Shown in pieces: positions 35,418 to 44,779 of a DNA stretch of 64,000 nucleotides; the stretch's first letter is position 1; every line of letters starts with the position of its first letter. The stretch is from Paracoccus sp. MA (lineage in GTDB: Bacteria > Pseudomonadota > Alphaproteobacteria > Rhodobacterales > Rhodobacteraceae): NCBI RefSeq assembly GCF_020990385.1, contig NZ_CP087598.1, positions 1,865,001 to 1,929,000 on the forward strand. The letters run 5' to 3'. The position numbers were made by a program, and so were the translations under genes. The notes below the pieces were generated by a model. The model did not search any database. It was not told where the DNA came from and saw only the letters and a program-made list of their open reading frames with translations.

Positions 35418-36212
35418 TCAATCGCCCGAGGCGCCTTCCGGCTGGCTCTTGGCAGCCTTGGCGCCGCCCCGGCCCGAGGATTTCGCGGCCGCGGTCTTGC
35501 CGCCCTCTTCGGCCGGCTTCTTGCGGCTGCGCGGCGCGGCGGTCGTGCTGCGGCTGCGACGGCGCGGGGCCGGTTCGGCCGCAGCGGGCTCTCCGGGGGT
35601 TGCCGCGGGCTCTTCCGGGGCCGCGGCAGGCTCGGCCGGAACATCGGCAGACGCAGCGGCAGTTTCCGGGGTCTCGACCGGGCCGGCGGCATCCTCGTCC
35701 GAGGCGATCGCCGGGGGCAGGCCGGGCTGGGCCGCTGCGGGGCGCTCTTCCGCCCGGGGGGCGGGCTGGCGCTCGTCGCGACGGTCGTCGCGGCGTTCCT
35801 CGCGCCGGTCCTGGCGGTCCTGGTCGCGACGATCCTGACGGTCCTGGCGATCCTGATGGTGACGGTGGCCGTTATGGCCGTTGCCGTTCTCGGCCGCAGC
35901 GGCCTGACCGCCGGTCTCGGAATCGTCGTCGCGGCTCTGGTGCTGCTGGCTCTGGCGCTCGGCCTGCTCGCGCTGCGCCTCGCCCAGCATCCGGGTGTAG
36001 TGTTCTGCGTGCTGAAGGAAGCTCTGCTCCGCCACGCGGTCGTTGGAGAGCTGGGCGTCGCGGGCGAGAGTGAGGTATTTCTCGATGATCTGCTGGGGCG
36101 TGCCGCGCACCTTGCCCTCGGGACCCGAGGAATCGAAGACGCGGTTGACGATATTGCCCAGCGAACGCTGTCGGTTCGACTTGTTACGCGAACGGGATTT
36201 GGATGATCTCAT
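35418..36212 (-). CDS. DUF4167 domain protein
   Basis: 264 residues. The conserved part is the first 85 residues (MRSSKSRSRNKSNRQRSLGNIVNRVFDSSGPEGKVRGTPQQIIEKYLTLARDAQLSNDRV), which defines DUF4167, an alphaproteobacterial family located next to prmC and prfA. After it comes a His/Asn patch and a highly charged run of Gln-Asp-Arg repeats (about 118-150). An Ala/Pro/Glu-rich and finally a basic tail follow. The basic head and tail suggest nucleic-acid or ribosome association; that is inference. Function is not established. Confidence 0.9.
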   Translation of the reverse strand: MRSSKSRSRNKSNRQRSLGNIVNRVFDSSGPEGKVRGTPQQIIEKYLTLARDAQLSNDRVAEQSFLQHAEHYTRMLGEAQREQAERQSQQHQSRDDDSETGGQAAAAENGNGHNGHRHHQDRQDRQDRRDQDRQDRREERRDDRRDERQPAPRAEERPAAAQPGLPPAIASDEDAAGPVETPETAAASADVPAEPAAAPEEPAATPGEPAAAEPAPRRRSRSTTAAPRSRKKPAEEGGKTAAAKSSGRGGAKAAKSQPEGASGD

Positions 36213-36458
36213 CAGCTTGTTGTCAGTTTATGTCCGGCAAGGGCCGGCTGAGGTTGGGGTCATTCTAAGGCGGGCGTCAGCGCAGGTGCGGCGTTTTGCT
36301 CCGGCTCCCGCGTCACCAGTGAAAGGCTGGGTATCTGAGTGTGACTGACCCGTGCGTGGGCGGTGCGCCCCCGTCACAATTGCGAATAAACACGCCGCAG
36401 CGTCGCTTACAAGCGAAAATTTTGTCGAATCCCGCGAAAAACGCGGAAGTTTGCCGGA

Positions 36459-37286
36459 TCAGCGCGGCTTTCTGGCGGCCACGACCCGGTCGCGCCCGTC
36501 CAGATCGGGCAGGATGCGGGCTTCGGTCAGCCCGGCCTCGCGCATCAGCGCGGCCACGGCGGCGCCCTGGGTCGGGCCGATCTCGACCAGCAGGCGGCCG
36601 CCGGGCGACAGATGCGCAGGCGCGCCGGCGGCAATGGCGCGATAGGCGGAAAGGCCGTCCGCCTCGTCGGTCAGGGCCTTGCGCGGCTCCCATTCCCGGA
36701 CCTCGGGGGATAGATCCGCCATTTCGTCCAGCGCGATATAGGGCGGATTCGAGACGATCAGGTCGAATTCTCCGCTGACCGAGGCGAACCAGTCCGATTC
36801 CAGGAAATCCGCGCAGACCCCAAGCTTGGCAGCATTTTCCTGCGCCACCTCCAAGGCGGCAGGCGAGATGTCGGTGCCCAGCCCGCGCGCGCCCGGCCGC
36901 TCGGCCAGAAGCGAGATCAGGATCGCGCCGGTGCCGGTGCCGAGGTCCAGCACCGAGGCGAAGGGCTCGGCCAGCGCCGCCTCGACCAGCGCCTCGGTCT
37001 CGGGTCGTGGGTCGAGCGTGTCGCGGGTCACGCGGAACTCGTGCTTCCAGAAGGCGCGGCGGCCGAGGATCTGGCTGACCGGCTGACGGGCGGCGCGCGC
37101 GGCAAGAGCTGCGTCGAAACGTCGCAGCGCCTCGGGCGGCAGGGGCGCGGCCAGCGCGGCGGCCAGGTGGTGGCGCGGCAGTTCGAGGGCATGGGCCAGC
37201 AGCAGCCGGGCATCATCGGCGGCCGCCGGAACCCCGGCTGCGGCGAGTCGGGCGGCACCCTGCCGCAGCGCCTCGGCCCCGGTCAT
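36459..37286 (-). CDS. prmC: Peptide chain release factor N5-glutamine methyltransferase
   Basis: 275-residue SAM-dependent methyltransferase that modifies the GGQ glutamine of release factors. SAM motif I is VLDLGTGTGAILISL, and the substrate motif is VSNPPYIALDEM. The N-terminal helical domain holds RAFWKHEFRVTRDTLDPRPETEAL. The start at 37286 gives the usual length; four bases separate it from the prfA stop, so the two are one transcript with enzyme and substrate together. Confidence 0.95.
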   Translation of the reverse strand: MTGAEALRQGAARLAAAGVPAAADDARLLLAHALELPRHHLAAALAAPLPPEALRRFDAALAARAARQPVSQILGRRAFWKHEFRVTRDTLDPRPETEALVEAALAEPFASVLDLGTGTGAILISLLAERPGARGLGTDISPAALEVAQENAAKLGVCADFLESDWFASVSGEFDLIVSNPPYIALDEMADLSPEVREWEPRKALTDEADGLSAYRAIAAGAPAHLSPGGRLLVEIGPTQGAAVAALMREAGLTEARILPDLDGRDRVVAARKPR

Positions 37287-37290
37287 GGAA

Positions 37291-38355
37291 TCACGCGCCC
37301 TGCGCGGCCAGCCGCGCCGCCTGGTCATGGGCGGCCAGCGCATCGACGATCTCGGCCAGGTCGCCCTGCATGATGCGGTCAAGCGCATAGAGCGTCAGCC
37401 CGATGCGGTGATCGGTCATCCGGCCCTGGGGGAAATTGTAGGTGCGGATGCGTTCGGACCGGTCGCCCGAACCGACCTGCGACTTGCGGTCGGCGGCGCG
37501 TTCCGCATCGGCGCGCGAACGTTCCATGTCATAGAGGCGGGCGCGCAGCACCGCCATGGCATTGGCGCGGTTCTGATGCTGGGACTTCTCGCTGCTGGTC
37601 ACCACGATCCCGGTCGGCAGATGGGTGATGCGCACCGCCGAATCGGTGGTGTTGACATGCTGGCCGCCGGCGCCGCTGGCACGCATGGTGTCGATGCGGA
37701 TGTCGCCGGCGGGGATGTCGATATCCACCTCCTCGGCCTCGGGCAGCACGGCGACGGTGGCGGCGCTGGTGTGGATGCGGCCGCCCGATTCCGTCTCGGG
37801 GACGCGCTGGACCCGGTGGACGCCGGATTCGTATTTCAGCTTGGCGAACACGCCCTCGCCCTCGATCCGGGCCACGGCCTCGCGCACGCCGCCGAGGTCG
37901 GATTCGGCCAGTTCCAGCAGCTGGAACTGCCAGCCCTGCGCCTCGGCGAAGCGGCGATACATGGCGAGCAGGTCGCCGGCGAACAGCGCCGCCTCCTCGC
38001 CGCCGGTGCCGGGGCGGATCTCCAGGATCGCGGGTCGGGCATCGGCGGCGTCGCGCGGCAGCAGCGCGATGCGCAGCGCATGTTCCAGACCGGGCAGCGC
38101 GGCGCGCAGCCGGGCCAGCTCGTCCTCGGCCAGCTCGCGCATCTCGGGATCGGCCAGCATGGCCTCGGCCTCCCGGATGCCGGCCGCGGCATCGCGCCAT
38201 TCCGCGATCTGCGCCACGACCGGCTTCAGCTCGGCATATTCGCGGCTGATTGCGGCGATCTCCTCGGCTGCGGGGCCGGCATTCAGCCGCGCCTCGAGAT
38301 ATTCGAAACGCTCGACGATCTGGGTAAGGCGGTCTTCCGGAAGCATTTGATGCAA
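37291..38355 (-). CDS. prfA: Peptide chain release factor 1
   Basis: 354 residues. It recognises UAA and UAG stop codons and triggers hydrolysis. The codon-recognition PxT motif reads PET ([18 protein letters not shown]), and the catalytic GGQ is in [19 protein letters not shown]. The C-terminal [21 protein letters not shown] is conserved in RF1. First gene of prfA-prmC. Its start is divergent from ccp, with an FNR-like box 46 bases upstream. Confidence 0.97.
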   Translation of the reverse strand: MHQMLPEDRLTQIVERFEYLEARLNAGPAAEEIAAISREYAELKPVVAQIAEWRDAAAGIREAEAMLADPEMRELAEDELARLRAALPGLEHALRIALLPRDAADARPAILEIRPGTGGEEAALFAGDLLAMYRRFAEAQGWQFQLLELAESDLGGVREAVARIEGEGVFAKLKYESGVHRVQRVPETESGGRIHTSAATVAVLPEAEEVDIDIPAGDIRIDTMRASGAGGQHVNTTDSAVRITHLPTGIVVTSSEKSQHQNRANAMAVLRARLYDMERSRADAERAADRKSQVGSGDRSERIRTYNFPQGRMTDHRIGLTLYALDRIMQGDLAEIVDALAAHDQAARLAAQGA

Positions 38356-38400
38356 TTAGCCGTTGCGCCAACGCCCGGCAAGGCGGAACCTCGGCGCGAT

Positions 38401-38414
38401 CTGACCCAGATCAA
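38401..38414 (+). promoter_or_regulatory. FNR/FnrP-like box upstream of cytochrome c peroxidase
   Basis: CTGAC-CCAG-ATCAA matches TTGAT-N4-ATCAA at eight of ten positions and is centred 76 bases before the ccp start codon. Oxygen-responsive FNR control of ccp is known in Paracoccus denitrificans. The site also lies 46 bases upstream of the divergent prfA. Confidence 0.6.
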
Positions 38415-38483
38415 AGCGCGGCGTGCCGCCAGGGTGCAAAGTCTGCCCACACGCGCCGAACCAAGCCAAGAAGGAGGCATAAC

Positions 38484-39563
38484 GTGAAACTCGTCCCCCT
38501 GCTGACAGCGACGAGTCTCGCCCTGTCCGCTCTGCCGGCCATGGCGCAGACCGCAGCCATCGACAGCAGCGCCCTGCGCGAAGAAGCCAAGGGCGTGTTC
38601 GAGGCGATTCCGGAAAAGCTGACAGCCATCAAGCAGACCGAGGACAATCCCGAAGGCGTCGCCCTGACGGCGGAAAAGATCGAGCTGGGCAAGGCCCTGT
38701 TCTTCGATCCGCGCATGTCGCGCTCGGGCCTGATCTCGTGCCAGACCTGCCATAACGTCGGTCTGGGCGGCGTGGACGGCCTGCCGACCTCGGTCGGGCA
38801 CGGCTGGCAGAAGGGACCGCGCAACGCGCCCACCATGCTGAACGCGATCTTCAACGCCGCGCAGTTCTGGGACGGCCGCGCGCCCGACCTGGCCGAACAG
38901 GCGAAGGGACCGGTCCAGGCCAGCGTCGAGATGAGCAATACCCCCGACGAGCTGGTCAAGACCATCGCCTCGATGCCGGAATATGTCGAGGCGTTCCAGA
39001 ATGCCTTCCCGGGCGAGAACGATCCGGTCAACTTCGACAACTTCGCCGCCGCGATCGAGCAGTTCGAGGCCACGCTGATCACACCGAACAGCCCCTTCGA
39101 CCGCTTCCTGGCCGGCGACGATTCGGCGATGAGCGAGCAGCAGATGCGCGGCTTGCAGGCCTTCATGGAGACCGGCTGCACCGCCTGCCATTACGGCATC
39201 AACCTGGGCGGTCAGGATTACTACCCCTTCGGCCTGGTCGCCAAGCCGGGCGCCGAGATCCTGCCCGCCGGCGATACCGGCCGGTTCGAGGTGACCAATA
39301 CGGTTGACGACGAATACGTGTTCCGCGCCGCGCCGCTGCGCAACGTCGCGCTGACCGCACCCTATTTCCATTCGGGCGTGGTCTGGGACCTGCGCGAGGC
39401 GGTGCAGATCATGTCCTCGTCGCAGCTCGGCACCGAGCTGAACGAGGCGCAGGTGGACGACATCGTCGCCTTCCTCGGCGCCGTCACCGGCGAGCAACCC
39501 CTGATCGAGCATCCGATCCTGCCGGTGCGCACCCAGGAAACGCCGCTGCCCGCGCCGATGTAG
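38484..39563 (+). CDS. ccp: Di-haem cytochrome c peroxidase
   Basis: 359-residue periplasmic enzyme that reduces hydrogen peroxide with electrons from cytochrome c or pseudoazurin. A signal peptide ends at LSALPAMAQ. Two haem-binding motifs are present: CQTCH (peroxidatic haem, near residue 87) and CTACH (electron-transfer haem, near residue 233). FNAAQFWDGRAPDLAEQAKGP and the distal methionine/histidine region around the LRNVALTAPYFHSG block are conserved. A strong ribosome site (AAGGAGG) precedes the ATG. A clear terminator follows. Export through Sec and haem attachment need Ccm proteins and CcdA, the latter encoded at 0.7 kb. Confidence 0.95.
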   Translation: MKLVPLLTATSLALSALPAMAQTAAIDSSALREEAKGVFEAIPEKLTAIKQTEDNPEGVALTAEKIELGKALFFDPRMSRSGLISCQTCHNVGLGGVDGLPTSVGHGWQKGPRNAPTMLNAIFNAAQFWDGRAPDLAEQAKGPVQASVEMSNTPDELVKTIASMPEYVEAFQNAFPGENDPVNFDNFAAAIEQFEATLITPNSPFDRFLAGDDSAMSEQQMRGLQAFMETGCTACHYGINLGGQDYYPFGLVAKPGAEILPAGDTGRFEVTNTVDDEYVFRAAPLRNVALTAPYFHSGVVWDLREAVQIMSSSQLGTELNEAQVDDIVAFLGAVTGEQPLIEHPILPVRTQETPLPAPM

Positions 39564-39585
39564 GCCCGAGCGGCTGGAAAAATGG

Positions 39586-39612
39586 AAAAAGGGGCCCGGC
39601 GGGCCCCTTTTG
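39586..39612. terminator. Bidirectional terminator between ccp and the YceI gene
   Basis: aaaaggggccc-ggc-gggcccctttt, eleven pairs with A and T tails on both sides, between two convergent genes. Confidence 0.85.
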
Positions 39613-39631
39613 CTTGCGATCCCGTGGCGGC

Positions 39632-40213
39632 TCAGCCGGCCTTGACGGCCTCGACGGTGATCTTGATCTCGACCTCGTCCTCCACCGCCGGAGCGAACTT
39701 GCCCAGGTTGAACTCGGAACGCTTGATCTCGGCCTCGGCGTCGAAGCCCGCGGCTTCCTTGCCGGTCATCGGATGGGCGGCGATCTGGTTCAGGTCGACA
39801 TCCAGCACGACCTGTTTCGTCACCCCGTTCAGGGTCAGATCGCCGGTGACCCTCGCCTCCTTGTCGCCATCGGGCTCGACCTTGGTGGACTTGAAGGTCG
39901 CGACCGCCTGGGCCGCGTCGGTGTTGAAGAAATCCGGGCCGAACAGATGCTTGTCCAGCTCTTCCGAGACGGTGCGCAGGCCGGACAGCGGAATGCTCGC
40001 CTCGACGCTGGAATTTGCCGGGTTTTCGGCATCAAGGGTCAGGGTGCCGGTCACGCCGTTGATGATGCCGGTGCTGGTCGAGAAGCCCATGTGGTTGTAT
40101 TCGAAAACCACCTGGCTGTGCGAGGGGTCGAAATCATAGACCACGGGCTCGGCCACGGCAGCGGTGGCGCCAAGCAGCGTGATTGCGGCGACAGGGGCGA
40201 GGATGGATTTCAT
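39632..40213 (-). CDS. YceI family periplasmic lipid-binding protein
   Basis: 193 residues with a signal peptide (ILAPVAAITLLGATAAVAE). A YceI lipocalin-like beta-barrel covers the rest (YDFDPSHSQVVFEYNHMGFSTSTGIINGVTGTLTLD). Members bind isoprenoid or other hydrophobic molecules in the periplasm; the ligand here is not predictable. Next to ccp, but convergent and separated by a terminator, so not co-transcribed. Its promoter should lie in the 310-base spacer shared with rpsF. Confidence 0.9.
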   Translation of the reverse strand: MKSILAPVAAITLLGATAAVAEPVVYDFDPSHSQVVFEYNHMGFSTSTGIINGVTGTLTLDAENPANSSVEASIPLSGLRTVSEELDKHLFGPDFFNTDAAQAVATFKSTKVEPDGDKEARVTGDLTLNGVTKQVVLDVDLNQIAAHPMTGKEAAGFDAEAEIKRSEFNLGKFAPAVEDEVEIKITVEAVKAG

Positions 40214-40523
40214 GCTGAACTCCCGATGAAAAGGTCATGCGCGTTCTGCCAGAAAATGCCCCAGCATCAACAAGGGTTTCCGACAAGTTTCCTGACATTT
40301 TCGTGTTTCGCCGCAGCGCGGAAACTGTATCGCCGCCATGGCGATTGTCGGGGGTTTTCCTACGGCGATTGTCGGGGGTTTCCCGGGGTTTTCCCTTGCA
40401 TTCCCCGGCACGGCCGCTATAAGGCCGCATCCTTCCGCAAATGCGAAACCGGCGCAGCCTCTCGTGGCGGGGCGCGGAAGGGCTGTCCCGCCGTTGAAGT
40501 GCGCCCCGAAAAAAGGTGCAGAC
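40214..40523. other. Divergent spacer between YceI gene and rpsF
   Basis: 310 bases without a gene. It holds the tandem 18-bp repeat described separately. It should also hold promoters for both directions and the rpsF leader. Ribosomal operons with rpsF and rpsR often carry an S6:S18-binding RNA motif in the leader. The GC-rich segment 40430-40510 could fold, but I cannot confirm that motif by eye. Confidence 0.5.
40340..40381. repeat. Two exact 18-bp direct repeats upstream of rpsF
   Basis: GGCGATTGTCGGGGGTTT occurs at 40340-40357 and again at 40364-40381, a period of 24 bases. A partial echo (GGGGTTTTCCC) follows. No open frame covers it convincingly. Confidence 0.85.
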
Positions 40524-40919
40524 ATGCCGCTTTATGAGCATGTGCTGATCGCCCGTCAGGACCTGTCGAACACGCAGGCCGAAGGGCTGATCGAACATTT
40601 CTCGACCGTGATCGCCGACAATGGCGGCAAGGTCGTGGACAACGAATACTGGGGTGTGCGCACCCTCGCCTACAAGATCAACAAGAACCGCAAGGGCCAT
40701 TATGCCTTCCTGCGTTCGGACGCCCCCTCGGCCGCCGTGCAGGAGATGGAGCGCCTTGCCCGCCTGCATGACGACGTCATGCGCGTGCTGACCGTCCGCG
40801 TGGACGAGCACAAGGACGGCCCCTCGGTCCAGATGCAGAAGCGCGACGAGCGCGAGCGCGGGGATCGTGGCGACCGCGGCGAGCGCCGCGAGCGGCGCGA
40901 CCGCGACGACCGGAACTAA
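40524..40919 (+). CDS. rpsF: 30S ribosomal protein S6
   Basis: 131 residues. The start at 40524 gives MPLYEHVLIARQDLSNTQAEGL. The ferredoxin-like S6 fold ends near residue 100 (VRTLAYKINKNRKGHYAF, DDVMRVLTVRVDEH). A charged Arg/Asp/Glu-rich tail (RDERERGDRGDRGERRERRDRDDRN) follows. A GGTGCAGAC element precedes the ATG; the Shine-Dalgarno is weak. First gene of rpsF-rpsR-rplI. Confidence 0.97.
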   Translation: MPLYEHVLIARQDLSNTQAEGLIEHFSTVIADNGGKVVDNEYWGVRTLAYKINKNRKGHYAFLRSDAPSAAVQEMERLARLHDDVMRVLTVRVDEHKDGPSVQMQKRDERERGDRGDRGERRERRDRDDRN

Positions 40920-40937
40920 GGGAAAGGAACCAGGATC

Positions 40938-41165
40938 ATGGCCAACAAACCCTTCTTCCGCCGCCGCAAGGTCTGCCCCTTCTCGGGCGACAACGCCCCC
41001 GCCATCGACTACAAGGACACGCGCCTGCTGCAACGCTATATCAGCGAACGCGGCAAGATCGTGCCCTCGCGCATCACCGCCGTCTCGGCCAAGAAGCAGC
41101 GTGAACTCGCGCGCGCCATCAAGCGCGCCCGTTTCCTCGCCCTGCTTCCCTATGCCGTGAAGTAA
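40938..41165 (+). CDS. rpsR: 30S ribosomal protein S18
   Basis: 75 residues ([41 protein letters not shown]), with the conserved RRRKVCPF and the C-terminal [20 protein letters not shown]. Ribosome site GGAAAGGAACC. It binds next to S6 on the platform of the small subunit. Confidence 0.98.
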   Translation: MANKPFFRRRKVCPFSGDNAPAIDYKDTRLLQRYISERGKIVPSRITAVSAKKQRELARAIKRARFLALLPYAVK

Positions 41166-41177
41166 GGAGAGACGATC

Positions 41178-41762
41178 ATGCAAGTCATCCTGCTGGAACG
41201 TGTGGCCAAGCTGGGCCAGATGGGCGAGGTCGTGAAGGTCAAGGACGGTTTCGCGCGCAACTACCTCTTGCCGCAGGGCAAGGCGCTGCGCGCCTCGGAC
41301 GCCAACGTCAAGGCCTTCGAAGAGCGCAAGGCCGAACTCGCCGCCCGCAACGACGAGAGCCGCGCCGAGGCCGAGAAGATCGCCGCGAAGCTCGACGGCC
41401 AGGCCTTCGTCATCATCCGCTCGGCTTCGGATGCCGGCGCGCTCTACGGCTCGGTCACCCCGCGTGACGCCGCGGATGTCGCCAATGCCGAAGGCTTCGC
41501 GATCGAGCGCCGTCAGGTCGTCCTGACCGCCCCGATCAAGGAGCTGGGCCTGCACGAGGTCCGCGTGCACCTGCACCCGGAAGTCGACGTGACCATCAAG
41601 CTGAACGTCGCCCGCTCGGCCGAAGAGGCCGAACTGCAGGCTTCGGGCAAGTCGATCCAGGAACTGGCCGCCGAAGAGGAAGCCGCCGCGGAATTCGAGA
41701 TCGCCGAGCTCTTCGACGACATCGGCTCGGCCGGCCGCGACGAGGACGAAGCCGCGAACTGA
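41178..41762 (+). CDS. rplI: 50S ribosomal protein L9
   Basis: 194 residues. The N-terminal domain carries [34 protein letters not shown] long connecting helix ([25 protein letters not shown]) and the C-terminal domain ([18 protein letters not shown]) follow. An acidic tail of about 45 residues goes beyond the usual 150, as in related Rhodobacterales. The site AAGGAGAG precedes the ATG. A strong terminator follows. Confidence 0.97.
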   Translation: MQVILLERVAKLGQMGEVVKVKDGFARNYLLPQGKALRASDANVKAFEERKAELAARNDESRAEAEKIAAKLDGQAFVIIRSASDAGALYGSVTPRDAADVANAEGFAIERRQVVLTAPIKELGLHEVRVHLHPEVDVTIKLNVARSAEEAELQASGKSIQELAAEEEAAAEFEIAELFDDIGSAGRDEDEAAN

Positions 41763-41783
41763 TCGCGCCTTCGCCGGAACAGG

Positions 41784-41813
41784 AAAAACGCGCCGCGATC
41801 CGGCGCGTTTTTT
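41784..41813 (+). terminator. Terminator of the rpsF-rpsR-rplI operon
   Basis: aaaaacgcgcc / ggcgcgtttttt hairpin with a seven-base loop and a T-run, 21 bases past rplI. Confidence 0.9.
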
Positions 41814-41920
41814 CATGCCCGGACGGCAACGCCTCTTGCCCGCGGCGCGCGGCTTGCGGAACATTCCCCGGCTTGCGGGGTTGAACCGCAAAGCACCCTG
41901 CCGCCAGAGGATTTCCCGGA

Positions 41921-42742
41921 ATGCGCCACCAGGACGACCCGCCGCCCATCACCCATACCGAGGCCGACGAGACCAGCCAGACCCGCTTCGGCCCGCGCCC
42001 GGTGCCCGAGGGTCATCGCCGCCAGTCGGGGCCGATGGAATCGCGCCGCATCCCGCCGCATGGCGATGTCTCCCCCGATGGCAGCCATCCCTGGCCCCAT
42101 CCTTCGCGCGGCGCGAAATGGCTGGTCTGGGGCGGCACCGGCCTTGTCGCGGCGGCGCTGACCGCCGGCACGGTGATCGCCGCCCGGCATCTGATCGACC
42201 TGGTCTCGGAGAAGGACGGGGACCCCCGCCGTCCGGCCGCCCCGCGGGACAGGCTGCCCCCCCGCTACGCCGCGTCCGGGCGCGACATGCGCGAGCCCCC
42301 CGCCGCCCGCCGCGCCGAACGCAGCGCCGAGGCAAAGCCCGGCCGCCCGCCCCGCCCGGCCCGTCGCGCGCCGCGCCAGGGCCTGCTGCAGGAGGTCGAG
42401 GCGAATACCGCCAGCCTGACCCATGGGGTCGAGAACGTCATGCAGGCGCTGACCGCCGCCCTAACCGGTTTCCGCACCGTGGCGGGGCAGGCCGGAACCA
42501 TCATGCGGGAATTCGGCGATGCCGCCACCCTCGTGCGCGAGATCATCGACCGCAAGCCGGCAGCGCCGCAGCCCCGCAGCACGCCGCGCGCCCGCCGCGA
42601 CGCGCATCGCGAGGACCGCGCCGATGACCGCCATGGCACGCATATGCCGGACCTGCGCGACGATCCGCTGCTGCACGACCCGATGGAAGGCCCCGACCCC
42701 GGCGGTCCCGCCGATCACGACCCGCGCCTGCATCGGCTCTGA
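41921..42742 (+). CDS. Hypothetical single-pass membrane protein
   Basis: 273 residues. The N-terminus is Pro/Asp/Arg-rich, without structure, to about residue 64. A transmembrane helix (WLVWGGTGLVAAALTAGTVIAARHLIDLV) follows at about 67-95. A basic Pro/Arg-rich linker (about 96-155) leads to a helical segment (LLQEVEANTASLTHGVENVMQALTAALTGFRTVAGQAGTIMREFGDA) at about 157-205. A charged, disordered tail ends it. The helical segment could be a coiled coil. I do not recognise the family. It stands alone between the rplI terminator and tig. Confidence 0.7.
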   Translation: MRHQDDPPPITHTEADETSQTRFGPRPVPEGHRRQSGPMESRRIPPHGDVSPDGSHPWPHPSRGAKWLVWGGTGLVAAALTAGTVIAARHLIDLVSEKDGDPRRPAAPRDRLPPRYAASGRDMREPPAARRAERSAEAKPGRPPRPARRAPRQGLLQEVEANTASLTHGVENVMQALTAALTGFRTVAGQAGTIMREFGDAATLVREIIDRKPAAPQPRSTPRARRDAHREDRADDRHGTHMPDLRDDPLLHDPMEGPDPGGPADHDPRLHRL

Positions 42743-42760
42743 TCCGACAGTCATTTCTCC

Positions 42761-42776
42761 GTTTTCCAAATACTCG
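42761..42776 (-). repeat. Copy D of dispersed GAGTATTTGGGAAAC motif
   Basis: Reads GAGTATTTGGAAAAC on the minus strand, 19 bases past the stop of the preceding plus-strand gene, in a spacer between convergent genes. Confidence 0.5.
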
Positions 42777-42894
42777 AATGCCCCGGCAGTGCCGCTTGCC
42801 CGTCCGCGGAGCCCTTGCCGCCGCAGCTTCGTCCGTCGGCCACGTCGGCGGGCGAAGCCTTGCGGACCTTCCCTGAGGCCACCGGCCTGAAAGC

Positions 42895-42923
42895 AAAAGG
42901 CCGCCCCCGAGGGGACGGCCTTT
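42895..42923 (-). terminator. Terminator of tig
   Basis: aaaggccgtcccc / ggggcggccttt hairpin with flanking A and T runs, 23 bases past the tig stop. Confidence 0.85.
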
Positions 42924-42946
42924 CTCGTGGCAGTCAAAGCGAGGGA

Positions 42947-44281
42947 TCAGGCTTGATCCAGCGCCTCGATGGCCTTTTCCAGCTCTTCCTTGGTCACCGG
43001 CTTTTCCGAAACCTTGGCGCCCTCGACGATATGGTCCACGACCTTGTCCTCGAAGATCGGCGCGCGCAGCTGCTGCTGGGCCTGCGGATTCTGCTGGATG
43101 AACTCGAAGAAGGCGCGCTCCTGGCCCGGGAACTGGCGGGCCTGGCGCAGCACGGCCTGGGTCATTTCCTGATCCGAGACGGTGATCTCGGCCTTCTGGC
43201 CGATCTCGGCCAGCAGCAGGCCCAGGCGGACGCGGCGCTCGGCAAGCTTCTTGTGCTCGTCCGTCGGTTCGATCTCGCCATGGTCATGGCCATGCTCTTC
43301 CGGGTGATCCTCGTGCCAAAGCTGGTGCGCGATCTGATGCGCCTCGGCCTCGACCAGCGATTCGGGCAGGTCGAACTGGACCAGAGCGTCCAGCTTGTCC
43401 AGCAGCGCCCGCTTCAGCACCTGACGCGAGGCGCCCTTGTATTCCGCCTCCAGCCGCTCGCGGATCTGGCCCTTTAGCGCCTCGAGGCTCTCGGCCCCGA
43501 ATTTCTTCGCCAGCTCGTCGTCAAGCTCGGCGGGCTTCGGCGCCTTCACCGCCTTGACGGTGGTCTCGAAGACGGCGTCCTTGCCGGCCAGGGCCGGATG
43601 GCCGTAATCCTCGGGGAACTTCACCTCGACCTTGATCTCGTCGCCGGCCTTGGCACCGACCAGCTGGTCTTCGAAACCCGGGATGAAGCTTTTCGAGCCC
43701 AGCACCAGCGGATAGTCCTCGGCGGTGCCGCCCTCGAAGGCCTCGCCATCAACCATGCCCTTGAAGTCGATCACGATCTGATCGCCTTCCTTGGCCTTGC
43801 TGCCCTTCTTGCGGTCCTCGAATGACTGGGCGTTCTTGGCCAGGTTCTCCAGCGCCTCGTTCACCTGCTCCTCGCTGGCCTCGACCACCAGCCGCTCAAG
43901 CTCGACGCCCGACAGGTCGGCCTCGGGGATGGCCGGCAGGGCCTCGTAATTCACGGTGACGACGACATCGTCGCCCTCTTTCCAGGTCTCGCCGTTGACC
44001 ATCTCGATCTTCGGCTGCACGGCGGGGCGGTCGCCGGATTTCTCCAGGTGATCGCGCAGCGCCTTGTCGATGGCCTCCTGCATGGCATCGCCCATGACGC
44101 GCTGGCCGAACTGCTTCTTCAGCAGCGCCATCGGCACCTTGCCCTTGCGGAAGCCCTTCATCTCGATCTCGGGCTGGGCCTCTTTCAGCTTCGCATCCAC
44201 CTGCGCCGCCAGATCGGCCGCGGGCAGGGTGAATTCATAGCCCCGCTTCAGCCCTTCGTTCTGGGTTTCCTTGACCTGCAT
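42947..44281 (-). CDS. tig: Trigger factor
   Basis: 444-residue ribosome-associated chaperone. The start at 44281 ([24 protein letters not shown]) follows GGAAGGAAG. The N-terminal ribosome-binding domain holds the signature [17 protein letters not shown] near residue 45. The FKBP-like prolyl isomerase domain is at about 163-245 ([34 protein letters not shown]). The C-terminal helical arms form the chaperone cradle. A His/Glu/Asp-rich turn ([15 protein letters not shown]) near residue 320 is a lineage-specific insertion and a possible metal-binding loop. Confidence 0.96.
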   Translation of the reverse strand: MQVKETQNEGLKRGYEFTLPAADLAAQVDAKLKEAQPEIEMKGFRKGKVPMALLKKQFGQRVMGDAMQEAIDKALRDHLEKSGDRPAVQPKIEMVNGETWKEGDDVVVTVNYEALPAIPEADLSGVELERLVVEASEEQVNEALENLAKNAQSFEDRKKGSKAKEGDQIVIDFKGMVDGEAFEGGTAEDYPLVLGSKSFIPGFEDQLVGAKAGDEIKVEVKFPEDYGHPALAGKDAVFETTVKAVKAPKPAELDDELAKKFGAESLEALKGQIRERLEAEYKGASRQVLKRALLDKLDALVQFDLPESLVEAEAHQIAHQLWHEDHPEEHGHDHGEIEPTDEHKKLAERRVRLGLLLAEIGQKAEITVSDQEMTQAVLRQARQFPGQERAFFEFIQQNPQAQQQLRAPIFEDKVVDHIVEGAKVSEKPVTKEELEKAIEALDQA

Positions 44282-44741
44282 TTGTCTTCCTTCATTCACG
44301 AACCATCGCGCGGGTCGAGGCCGCGCGGCCCCATCGGCGCCCGGACCTGCCGTCCGGCGCCGCCGCCTGTTTCAGCGCGCTAGCTATGGGATTTCGCCCC
44401 GCATAGCAAGGACGAAGGCTGGATTCGCCGGGTCTTTGCCGGTGCGGCGGGCAAATGAAATCCGCACCACGGCGGCCCGGCATTGCGGCAAGGCCGCACC
44501 GCCACCGCGCCTTCCGCACCGACCCGGCACGGCGCCGAGGACCGGGCGCATGGACGGAGGGCATGGACGGGGGGCAGGGTCGCTCGCCTCATGGTGGAAT
44601 TGATCAATTCTGCCTCGCGCGCCAGACTTGATCCGTCCAAACGGGCTGACGTTGCGTCACCTTTGGCAGGCGGCAATCCGCCGAAACGCGGTTTCCGCAG
44701 CCTGTGGTTGCACCGCTCGGGAAATCAACAGGCTGCCATTA

Positions 44742-44764
44742 TTAGGTCAGTAAATAATACCTAA
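44742..44764. promoter_or_regulatory. Inverted repeat TTAGGT-N11-ACCTAA, possible operator
   Basis: Six-base exact arms around an AT-rich 11-base centre, nine bases upstream of a TATATT box. Its form suits a dimeric regulator. The regulated transcript is unknown. Confidence 0.35.
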
Positions 44765-44779
44765 CTTAAGGATATATTC

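Noticed and set aside
40430..40510. S6:S18-binding RNA motif in the rpsF leader
   Set aside because: The leader can fold, but the defining bulged CCG element could not be placed with confidence by eye; a covariance-model search would decide.
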